This document shows positions 1 through 5,670 of a stretch of DNA of 7,570 bases, piece by piece. The translations under genes were made by a program, and so were the position numbers. Under the pieces are notes generated by a model. It made no database searches. It was not told the origin of the DNA and was given only the letters and a program-made list of their open reading frames with translations. Positions within the stretch are counted from its first letter, which is position 1, and the number at the start of each line of letters is the position of its first letter. The stretch is taken from NCBI GenBank assembly GCA_017647065.1, contig JAGCLI010000164.1, forward strand, positions 1-7,570, read 5' to 3'. The DNA comes from Bacteroidales bacterium. Lineage in GTDB: Bacteria > Bacteroidota > Bacteroidia > Bacteroidales > P3.

Positions 1-3
1 TAA

Positions 4-93
4 GTAGCCTCAACAATTCACCCACATCCAACAATGAGTGAAGCTGTAATGGAAGCCATAGAAGCAGCATATAACAAAGCAATACACGGATAA
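4..93 (+). CDS. lpd: C-terminal end of dihydrolipoamide dehydrogenase (partial)
   Basis: The frame ending at the TAA at 91-93 encodes about 29 residues containing IHPHPTMSEAVMEA. This resembles the C-terminal interface motif (H-x-H-P-T-x-x-E) of dihydrolipoamide dehydrogenase, the FAD-dependent E3 subunit of 2-oxo-acid dehydrogenase complexes. In that family the His-Glu pair of this motif acts as the catalytic base of the partner subunit in the dimer. The rest of the gene would lie upstream of the window. One oddity is that the frame reads TAA at 1-3. If one C of the CC at 8-9 were extra, the upstream frame would read ISSTIHPHPT without a stop, so a sequencing error or a real frameshift near position 8 is possible. 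The match is short, so the family call is good but not certain. Confidence 0.68.
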   Translation, partial: VASTIHPHPTMSEAVMEAIEAAYNKAIHG

Positions 94-97
94 AAAA

Positions 98-655
98 ATG
101 AAAATAACACAAACCGAAATACCGGGCTTGTTAATAATTGAGCCAGATGTTTTTCGCGATGAAAGAGGTTACTTTTGCGAAACCTACAATCAAGAAAAAC
201 TCTCTCAACTTGGCTTTAACCAAACATTTGTGCAAGATAATGAATCTCAATCCTCAAAAGGAGTATTGAGAGGCATTCACTTTCAAAAACCACCCTTTGC
301 ACAAGCAAAATTAGTTAGAGTTATAAAAGGTAGTGTTATTGACTTTGCAGTAGATTTGCGTAAAGGCTCGCCAACTTTTGGCAAATATAAAGCAGTGAAA
401 TTAGATGCCGAGAAAAAGAATATGTTTTATCTTCCAGAAGGATTTGGACATGGATTCCTAAGCTTAGAAGATGACACCGTTTTTTCTTACAAATGCTCTA
501 ATTTCTACAACAAAGAATCAGAATCGGGCATACTTTGGTCAGATGAAGACTTAGCAATAGATTGGCAAATAGAAAATCCAATTCTTTCGGACAAAGACAA
601 AATCTTGCCAAAGTTTAAAGATTTCGATTCACCCTTCATTTTTGAGGAAAAATAA
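98..655 (+). CDS. rfbC: dTDP-4-dehydrorhamnose 3,5-epimerase (RmlC/RfbC)
   Basis: This 185-residue protein is the usual length for RmlC, the cytoplasmic cupin enzyme that epimerises C3 and C5 of dTDP-4-keto-6-deoxyglucose on the way to dTDP-L-rhamnose. Visible family signatures are FRDERGYFCETY (19-30), QDNESQSSKGVLRGIHFQ (46-63) with the expected catalytic base His61, YLPEGFGHGF (111-120), the expected catalytic Tyr131, and LSDKD (163-167), whose last Asp is the likely partner of His61. The ATG at 98 lies 4 bp after the preceding stop and puts the conserved N-terminal strand in place. There is no Shine-Dalgarno sequence, as is normal in Bacteroidota. The other rhamnose genes (rfbA, rfbB, rfbD) are not in the window; the glycosyltransferase two genes on fits a polysaccharide role. 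Confidence 0.96.
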   Translation: MKITQTEIPGLLIIEPDVFRDERGYFCETYNQEKLSQLGFNQTFVQDNESQSSKGVLRGIHFQKPPFAQAKLVRVIKGSVIDFAVDLRKGSPTFGKYKAVKLDAEKKNMFYLPEGFGHGFLSLEDDTVFSYKCSNFYNKESESGILWSDEDLAIDWQIENPILSDKDKILPKFKDFDSPFIFEEK

Positions 656-2542
656 ATGCTTGCAAAAGCAAAAAGCATACTAAAAAAATATTGGGCTTAT
701 GACTCATTTCGTTCAATTCAAGAACAAGTCATAAGCTCAGTTCTTTTAGGTAATGATACCTTAGCCTTAATGCCAACAGGAGGAGGAAAGAGTCTTTGTT
801 ATCAAATACCTGCTCTTATGAGTAAAGGAATATGCATAGTAATTTCTCCTTTAATTTCCCTAATGAAAGACCAAAGCGATTCGCTTGAAAGAAAAGGAAT
901 AAAATCATGTTGTCTTAGCGAAGATTTATTTTATAGAAATATAGATGAAGTCTTGAATAAAGTAATGACAATGAACTATAAATTTCTTTTTATCACACCA
1001 GAACGCATAAAAAATCAAGTCTTTCAACACTATCTTTGGAAAATGAATCCTTGTTTGTTTGTGGTAGATGAAGCACACTGTATTTCGGAATGGGGACACG
1101 AATTCCGACCAGAATATAGAGAAATATCTTTGCTTAGAGATAACTATCCGCAAGTGCCAATCTTAGCCTTGACCGCAACAGCCACTCCTCGAACAATAGA
1201 AGACATACAAACAAATCTTAATTTTAAGAAAGAAAATTGCATAAGAGGTAATTTCCAAAGAGAAAACCTTAACTATTTGGTTTTTAACGATAACGACAAG
1301 ATAAGCAGAGCAATAGAAATTATAAAAAAATATAACGATACGGGATTGATTTATGTTTCCACTCGAAAAAATGCCATAATCTATGCCGAAGAACTAAAAA
1401 AACACAACCTAAGTGTAGCAGAATATCACGCAGGGTTAAGCAACTATGAAAGAAGACAAAGACAAGAAGCTTGGCAAAAAGGCGAATTAAAGGTTATGGT
1501 AGCAACAAAAGCCTTTGGAATGGGGATTGACAAACAAGATGTAAGATTTGTAATACACTTAGACCTACCTTCAAGCATAGAAGAGTACTATCAAGAAGTC
1601 GGAAGAGTAGGAAGAGATGGAAAAGAAGCACACGCAATACTCTATTGGAGCGAAAAAGACGTAAGAAATCTAAGAAAGCGAGTATTGATGTCATATCCCG
1701 AAATGGGAAAAATCAAAGAAATCTACAACGCACTTTACTCTCAATACAATATAGCCTACTATGATGGCAAGAACTATGAAAAATCCTTCTCCCTAAATAA
1801 GTTTTGTTATACCTATCACTTTGATTTCATTTCTGTATTTTCAACCTTAAAAATACTATCAAGAGAAGGCATACTCCATTATAATCAAAGAGAATATCCA
1901 ATCTCAAAAGTAAAAATACAATCGGACTATTTAGAACTTAGAACAATACTAAAAATGCAAGACGACTATTCCTCATTACTTGCAACCTTACTAAGAATAT
2001 ATGGGTGCAATCACATAGAATACACTTTCATAGAAGAGGGGAAAATAGCCTCATATCTAAGATGGGAAAACGAAAAAGTAATCCTTAAACTCCAAAGTTT
2101 AGAAAAAATGGGCATAATAACCTACATTCGTTTTCCAATAGGAGAGTATATAATCTTTCAACAAGAAAGAGTAAAGAAAGAAGAACTCTACATATCCGAA
2201 AAAAACTATCAAACCCTAAAAGACCTATCAATCCAAAGAGCCGAAAAAATGATAGACTACATAGAAAACGCAAAATGTAGAGAACAATACATTCACAAAT
2301 ACTTTAACATAGAAACCGAAAAATGCAATAAATGCGATTTATGTCGCTCCTCTCAAACAAAAGTCCTAACTTTGCAAGAAAAAATAATAGAAATTCTTTT
2401 GCAAGGCGAAAAACCAATCTCCTATTTTAACAACAACACAGAATTTGCCGAAGGAGAAAAAGCAATAGAATTTATAAGACAAATGTTAGATGAAGGAATA
2501 TTTACACTAAATGGCGATAAAATACGTTTTAATAAAAAATAG
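656..2542 (+). CDS. recQ: RecQ-family ATP-dependent DNA helicase, short form with displaced Zn site
   Basis: This is a 628-residue superfamily 2, 3'-5' DNA helicase. In order I see motif 0 (FRSIQEQVI, 18-26), Walker A (TGGGKSLCYQ, 41-50), the DEAH box followed by the RecQ aromatic loop (DEAHCISEWGHEFRPEY, 138-154), motif III (LTATAT, 172-177), motif IV (LIYVSTRK, 231-238), and motif VI (QEVGRVGRDG, 313-322, with Val where Ala is usual). The Cys cluster C541, C557, C560, C563 matches the RecQ zinc-binding pattern. It lies about 220 residues after motif VI, whereas in E. coli RecQ it follows the helicase core closely. The intervening 340-540 segment probably contains winged-helix-like material. 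No clear HRDC domain follows the cysteines. The start codon abuts the rfbC stop, suggesting co-transcription. A second, longer RecQ elsewhere in the genome is likely but cannot be seen here. Confidence 0.94.
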   Translation: MLAKAKSILKKYWAYDSFRSIQEQVISSVLLGNDTLALMPTGGGKSLCYQIPALMSKGICIVISPLISLMKDQSDSLERKGIKSCCLSEDLFYRNIDEVLNKVMTMNYKFLFITPERIKNQVFQHYLWKMNPCLFVVDEAHCISEWGHEFRPEYREISLLRDNYPQVPILALTATATPRTIEDIQTNLNFKKENCIRGNFQRENLNYLVFNDNDKISRAIEIIKKYNDTGLIYVSTRKNAIIYAEELKKHNLSVAEYHAGLSNYERRQRQEAWQKGELKVMVATKAFGMGIDKQDVRFVIHLDLPSSIEEYYQEVGRVGRDGKEAHAILYWSEKDVRNLRKRVLMSYPEMGKIKEIYNALYSQYNIAYYDGKNYEKSFSLNKFCYTYHFDFISVFSTLKILSREGILHYNQREYPISKVKIQSDYLELRTILKMQDDYSSLLATLLRIYGCNHIEYTFIEEGKIASYLRWENEKVILKLQSLEKMGIITYIRFPIGEYIIFQQERVKKEELYISEKNYQTLKDLSIQRAEKMIDYIENAKCREQYIHKYFNIETEKCNKCDLCRSSQTKVLTLQEKIIEILLQGEKPISYFNNNTEFAEGEKAIEFIRQMLDEGIFTLNGDKIRFNKK

Positions 2543-2548
2543 ACAATA

Positions 2549-3301
2549 ATGCACAAAAAACCACTAATATCAGTCATTACAGTATGCTACAATTCAGCAG
2601 AAATGCTACAACGCACCATTAAATCGTTGCGAATGCAGACCTATAAAGAAATAGAATACATCGTAATAGACGGAGCATCGAAAGACAACACACTTCAAGT
2701 CATAAAAGAAAATCAAGATATTATCAACTTATGGATAAGCGAGCCTGACAACGGACTCTATTTCGCAATGAACAAAGGCTTGGAGCTTGCAAATGGAGAT
2801 TATCTCATCTATATAAATGCAGGAGATATGTTTTACGCTCCCGATACCTTAGAAAAAATATTTTCAAACCACCAAGACGATGTAGATATTTACTATGGCG
2901 ATACAATGATACTTGCACAAAACCAAAAAGAAATAGGCAGCCGAAGACTCACTCCACCAAAACAACTCACCAAAAACTCATTTCGTTGGGGAATGACAGT
3001 GTGTCATCAATCCATTCTCATAAAACGTAGCATTGCACCAAAGTATGACACCTCTTATCGCATAACAGCCGACTATGATTGGGTGCTTAGCTCAATAGAA
3101 AACGCAAAAAAAATAGTCAATACCAATATTTATATCTCTAAATTCCTATCAGGAGGCCTAAGTAGCAAACATATAATGAAAGCCAACAAAGAAAGATTTC
3201 GCATAATGAGCAATCACTATGGCACACCAATAGCCCTATGGTATAATTTCCTAATGCTTTTTCGCCTGATTATCACATACATAAGAAAAGGCAGACTTTA
3301 A
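2549..3301 (+). CDS. Family 2 (GT-A) glycosyltransferase, WcaA-like
   Basis: This 250-residue protein begins with a typical GT-A nucleotide-sugar binding start, ISVITVCYNSAEML (7-20). It continues with the Asp motif VIDGASKDNT (39-48), EPDNGLYFAMNKGLELANGD (65-84), and INAGD (89-93), which takes the place of the metal-binding DxD. Acceptor-side features are HQS (153-155) and DYDW (175-178). It probably transfers one sugar from a nucleotide donor to a lipid-linked or surface glycan at the inner face of the membrane. Donor and acceptor cannot be read from the sequence. The C-terminus (228-245) is hydrophobic and followed by RKGRL, consistent with peripheral membrane contact. It starts 6 bp after recQ, so it probably shares its transcript, and a terminator follows directly. 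Confidence 0.92.
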   Translation: MHKKPLISVITVCYNSAEMLQRTIKSLRMQTYKEIEYIVIDGASKDNTLQVIKENQDIINLWISEPDNGLYFAMNKGLELANGDYLIYINAGDMFYAPDTLEKIFSNHQDDVDIYYGDTMILAQNQKEIGSRRLTPPKQLTKNSFRWGMTVCHQSILIKRSIAPKYDTSYRITADYDWVLSSIENAKKIVNTNIYISKFLSGGLSSKHIMKANKERFRIMSNHYGTPIALWYNFLMLFRLIITYIRKGRL

Positions 3302-3327
3302 GCAAAAAAAATCAAAGAAATAATTTC

Positions 3328-3365
3328 AAAAAGCAAAGAAAAAAAATGATTTTTCTTTGCTTTTT
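3328..3365 (+). terminator. Rho-independent terminator after the rfbC-recQ-glycosyltransferase run
   Basis: A 16-bp perfect stem joins 3328-3343 to 3350-3365, built on the core GCAAAG (3333-3338) and CTTTGC (3355-3360) with A-runs on the left and T-runs on the right. The loop is 6 nt (3344-3349). Seven T's follow CTTTGC. It begins 26 bp after the glycosyltransferase stop. The A-run on the other side means it could also act in the reverse direction. Confidence 0.85.
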
Positions 3366-3388
3366 TTATTTATTTAAAGAATTATTTT

Positions 3389-3396
3389 TACCTTTG
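3389..3396 (+). promoter_or_regulatory. Bacteroidota-type -7 promoter element (TACCTTTG)
   Basis: TACCTTTG matches the Bacteroidota sigma-ABfr -7 consensus TAnnTTTG exactly and lies just after the terminator hairpin. I see no clear TTTG -33 element at about 20 bp upstream, only T-rich sequence. If used, it would give a leader of roughly 160 nt for the gene starting at 3567. Confidence 0.55.
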
Positions 3397-3440
3397 CCTC
3401 ATCAATCAAAAATATTATGCAAGTTACAACAAGCATAACC

Positions 3441-3448
3441 TACCTTTG
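3441..3448 (+). promoter_or_regulatory. Second TAnnTTTG element (TACCTTTG), possible tandem promoter
   Basis: The same 9-mer TACCTTTGC recurs 52 bp after the element at 3389. A start about 7 bp downstream, near 3455, would place the structured segment 3461-3531 right at the beginning of the transcript. The -33 region again lacks an obvious TTTG. One of the two elements may be the real promoter, or both may be used. Confidence 0.5.
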
Positions 3449-3460
3449 CAAGACTAATTT

Positions 3461-3531
3461 AAGCAAATAGAGATGTTTGCTTTCTCTTTCGCTTTGAGCA
3501 AACATCGTTAAAATAAACCCTATCAAAGCGA
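3461..3531 (+). promoter_or_regulatory. Structured 5' leader with competing hairpins or an H-type pseudoknot
   Basis: Three complementary pairs interleave here. AAGCAAA (3461-3467) pairs with TTTGCTT (3476-3482). GATGTTTGC (3472-3480) pairs with GCAAACATC (3498-3506), 9 of 9. TCGCTTTGA (3489-3497), which lies in the loop of the second pair, matches TCAAAGCGA (3523-3531), 9 of 9. The last two pairs together form a textbook H-type pseudoknot with no base between the stems and an A-rich 16-nt third loop. The first and second pairs exclude one another. I recognise no known riboswitch class. Whether it folds in the cell, and what it senses, is unknown. Confidence 0.42.
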
Positions 3532-3566
3532 GAAAAATCATAATTTTATTTTTAAAATTTAAAAGC

Positions 3567-4712
3567 ATGAAAAAAATAGCATTTATTTTAATAGTCATTT
3601 TGTTTAGTAATGCAATAACAAAAGCACAAGAAACAGATACAGTGTTTAATGATTACTTCTTATCACCATATAATTGTGGAGATTTGAACTTTAAAAATAA
3701 TACTTGGGATAATTATGATTCTAATGGAATTTTTTATTATTATTTAGTACAAAATCATTATCGTTTTGAGCTAATAGGTGGCGGTTTGTATTGGTGGACT
3801 AATAGACTTGATAGAGCACAACCTTGTTATACGGACACTATACTTACAATAAAAGGTGTAAGCATAGGCGTTTGTCCTAAATTTTATAATATAGAAGGTG
3901 AAAAAAAATTACCCTTGATTGTATATCTAAATGATGTTTATGGTAGTATGATTGAATGTGTTTTAGATACGCTTCAAAGTCATTATCAAAATTTTGATAA
4001 AGGAAAGCTAAAAATAATGAATGATTCGTTAAACAGAGAAATAGTATCAGTGAATATTGATACTAATTTTAATTTTATTAACACTCCTTATTATTCTTAT
4101 ATAGAATATTCATTTGATTCACTTGTTAATGTTAATGGATTATTTTATATAGTAGAAGATGTTACTAGTACTTCAACTCAAATAAATGATGTAGTTTTCA
4201 CAAGATGCAGAACAGGACAACCATCTCTTACTAGACATGCTGATGGTGAGGACTCTACAAATCCTTGGTTAGAATGGGAAAACCATCCTGTTATTCAAAA
4301 TCAATCACCGTTTCCGGGAATGCTTATCTATTGCTATATAGATCATACAGATGGTACTCATCCTTACGCTATACCAAGCGATTGTCAAATGTTTATGTTC
4401 CCAATTTTTGCAGAAACAGACACTACTTTAGGTAATGGAACGGATTCGGGTGCTGATATGTCGCTTTACAATGCTACTGTTGATAGATATTCCAATGTTT
4501 ACCCAAATCCTGCAAATGATATTGTAACAGTGCAATCTTCTTTCAAGATAAGAGAAATAGAAATCCATAATGCCTTAGGTCAAGTTGTGCTAAGAAAACA
4601 AGGCAGTCAAAACATTGAAACAATAGATGTATCAAATCTTCAAAGCGGTGCTTACATCGTAAGAATAAAAACACAACGAGGCTTTGCAAACAAAAAGATT
4701 TTGATAGAATAA
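3567..4712 (+). CDS. Secreted protein with T9SS type A C-terminal sorting domain, unknown central region
   Basis: This 381-residue protein has an N-terminal signal peptide (MKKIAFILIVILFSNAITKA, cleavage probably near 20/21). Its last 70 residues match the T9SS type A sorting domain: NVYPNPANDIVTV (310-322), IEIHNALGQVVLRKQG (331-346), and IDVSNLQSGAYIVRI (353-367), ending in KKILIE. Such proteins cross the inner membrane by Sec and the outer membrane by the type IX system, and are then usually anchored to the surface or released. The middle (21-300) is rich in Tyr, Asn, Asp and Cys (for example C37, C87, C103, C131, C214, C256, C273). I recognise no catalytic motif in it, so its function is unknown. 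It has its own upstream promoter elements and leader and is followed by its own terminator. Confidence 0.93.
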   Translation: MKKIAFILIVILFSNAITKAQETDTVFNDYFLSPYNCGDLNFKNNTWDNYDSNGIFYYYLVQNHYRFELIGGGLYWWTNRLDRAQPCYTDTILTIKGVSIGVCPKFYNIEGEKKLPLIVYLNDVYGSMIECVLDTLQSHYQNFDKGKLKIMNDSLNREIVSVNIDTNFNFINTPYYSYIEYSFDSLVNVNGLFYIVEDVTSTSTQINDVVFTRCRTGQPSLTRHADGEDSTNPWLEWENHPVIQNQSPFPGMLIYCYIDHTDGTHPYAIPSDCQMFMFPIFAETDTTLGNGTDSGADMSLYNATVDRYSNVYPNPANDIVTVQSSFKIREIEIHNALGQVVLRKQGSQNIETIDVSNLQSGAYIVRIKTQRGFANKKILIE

Positions 4713-4723
4713 AACAAAGAAAT

Positions 4724-4773
4724 AAAAAAATAAAGCAAAGAAATAATTTTTTAATTCTTTGCTTTATTTTTTT
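4724..4773 (+). terminator. Rho-independent terminator after the T9SS cargo gene
   Basis: A 19-bp perfect stem joins 4724-4742 to 4755-4773, with core GCAAAG (4735-4740) and CTTTGC (4757-4762), an A-run before and a T-run on the right arm. The 12-nt interior can extend the stem by 3 bp after one mismatch. It lies 11 bp after the stop at 4710-4712. Confidence 0.82.
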
Positions 4774-4791
4774 TATTTAAAGACTTATTTC

Positions 4792-4799
4792 TATATTTG
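4792..4799 (+). promoter_or_regulatory. Bacteroidota-type -7 promoter element (TATATTTG) for the LRR gene
   Basis: TATATTTG matches TAnnTTTG exactly and ends 19 bp before the ATG at 4819. A transcript would start near 4806 with a leader of only about a dozen bases. Upstream is a T-rich tract with no distinct -33 element. Its position also argues that the coding sequence does not begin upstream of it. Confidence 0.65.
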
Positions 4800-4818
4800 C
4801 AAAACAATAATTTTTAAG

Positions 4819-5670
4819 ATGAAAAGAGTAGTATTTTTTATTTGTTTTTTAATGTTTTTGGGTGGTATAAACGCTCAAACTCTTACTGAAAATGGACTTG
4901 TTTTTAGCGTTATAGAGGGTACAAGTCAAGTTAGTGTAAAGGGTATTAGGGGTTCGCTTTCAAAAGAGGTTGTTATTCCAACTACTGTTGAAATAAAAGG
5001 AAAAACATATTTAGTTTCGCTTATTGAGGAAGAGGGTTTTTATATGTGTAGTGAAGTGAAAAAGATTACTTTTCCTAATTGCTTGATAAGAATTGGTAAA
5101 CGTGCTTTTTATATGTGTAATGGACTTGTGGATTTGACTCTTCCGCAATCGGTTGCCTATATTGAAAAGGAGGCTTTCTTTATGTGTAAGTCTTTATATA
5201 CTATTTTGCTTCCTTCTTCCTTAAAGTCAATAGAGGAACGTTGTTTTTGGTCTTGCTCGTCTTTGAGTTTTGTGAAAATTCCCGATAATGTAAAATCCAT
5301 AGATAGAGAAGCGTTTTTTGGTTGTAGTGCTTTGAGTTCGGTAGAGTTTAATCAAGGTTTGGAAGTCATTGATCGCTTAGCGTTTGGTAATTGTTTTGCA
5401 TTGATGGAACTTTCTTTGCCTAAGAGTTTAGTAGAGGTTGGCGATCAGGCTTTTTGGAGTTGTTCATCTTTGCAAAGAGTTAATTTCTCACCTTTTATAG
5501 CAAAAATAGGCGATAGTGCATTTGGGCAATGTGGTGCTTTGAATAAGGTGGTAATTCCTGCAAAAGATGTTGTTATGGGTAAAGATGTGTTTGAGTTTTG
5601 CCCAGAATTGAAAAGTTATAAAAAGGGTGAAGAAACTATTAAGTTAATTTTCACTTTGGAAGACATATAG
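4819..5670 (+). CDS. Secreted BspA-like leucine-rich repeat protein (LRR_5)
   Basis: This 283-residue protein begins with a signal peptide (MKRVVFFICFLMFLGGINAQ). An entry domain (21-70) is followed by nine tandem LRR_5 units of the pattern F-x-x-C-x-x-L-x-x-h-x-h-P-x-x-h-x-x-I-x-x-x-A. The repeat cysteines fall at 77, 100, 123, 146, 169, 192, 215, 238 and 261, exactly 23 residues apart. BspA-type repeats form a curved solenoid and are known in adhesins and binding proteins of host-associated Bacteroidota, but the ligand here is unknown. I see no T9SS sorting domain and no lipoprotein cysteine, so it may stay in the periplasm or be exported by another route. The frame is open back to a TTG at 4759, but that codon lies inside the terminator and upstream of the promoter, and the ATG at 4819 gives a clean signal peptide. 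The 3' end overlaps the convergent aroQ by 27 bp. Confidence 0.9.
   Translation: MKRVVFFICFLMFLGGINAQTLTENGLVFSVIEGTSQVSVKGIRGSLSKEVVIPTTVEIKGKTYLVSLIEEEGFYMCSEVKKITFPNCLIRIGKRAFYMCNGLVDLTLPQSVAYIEKEAFFMCKSLYTILLPSSLKSIEERCFWSCSSLSFVKIPDNVKSIDREAFFGCSALSSVEFNQGLEVIDRLAFGNCFALMELSLPKSLVEVGDQAFWSCSSLQRVNFSPFIAKIGDSAFGQCGALNKVVIPAKDVVMGKDVFEFCPELKSYKKGEETIKLIFTLEDI
5047..5601 (+). repeat. 69-bp periodic coding repeats (eight intervals between nine Cys codons)
   Basis: Cys codons recur every 69 bp from 5047 to 5599, reflecting the 23-residue LRR units of the protein. The units are diverged at the DNA level apart from short blocks around the F-x-x-C motif (for example TTTTATATGTGTA in the first two), so this is an old protein repeat and not a recent tandem duplication. 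Confidence 0.85.

Larger units (their letters stand above)
3313..3397 (+). repeat. Intergenic terminator-promoter module, copy 1
   Basis: This 85-bp stretch aligns almost without gaps to 4715-4800. Shared blocks in the same order and at nearly the same offsets are CAAAGAAATAA, GCAAAGAAA, CTTTGCTTT, TATTTAAAGA and a final TTTGC. By hand I count about 67 identical positions of 86. It contains the terminator hairpin and the first promoter element described separately. Both copies end one gene's transcript and precede a gene for a secreted protein. Confidence 0.6.
4715..4800 (+). repeat. Intergenic terminator-promoter module, copy 2
   Basis: This is the partner of 3313-3397. GCAAAG starts at offset 20 and CTTTGC at offset 42 in both copies. 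TATTTAAAGA is at offset 59 here and 58 in copy 1. The least conserved parts are the hairpin loop and the flanks outside the core stem, so the hairpin core and the promoter side are the parts kept. Confidence 0.6.

Noticed and set aside
926..1153. Minus-strand ORF opposite recQ
   Set aside because: It lies wholly inside the conserved recQ helicase core, and its translation shows no recognisable motif.
1494..1694. Minus-strand ORF opposite recQ
   Set aside because: It is a Leu/Phe/Arg-rich antisense shadow of the A-rich recQ coding strand, with no start context or homology cue.
2085..2273. Minus-strand ORF opposite recQ
   Set aside because: Same reason: composition reflects the complement of Lys/Glu/Ile codons of recQ.
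656..3301. Defence island built around the RecQ helicase
   Set aside because: Flanking genes are rfbC and a glycosyltransferase; no nuclease, toxin, methylase or phage-response gene is next to it.
3461..3531. Known riboswitch (SAM-II, preQ1) as identity of the pseudoknot leader
   Set aside because: The layout is H-type, but I see none of the conserved ligand-pocket sequences, and the downstream gene is not a metabolic gene of those classes.
4759..4818. Upstream TTG start extending the LRR protein by 20 residues
   Set aside because: The TTG is inside the terminator stem and upstream of the TATATTTG promoter; the ATG at 4819 starts a normal signal peptide.
5047..5601. CRISPR-like or tandem DNA repeat suggested by 69-bp periodicity
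   Set aside because: The periodicity is of diverged LRR codons in one open frame, without identical direct repeats or unique spacers.
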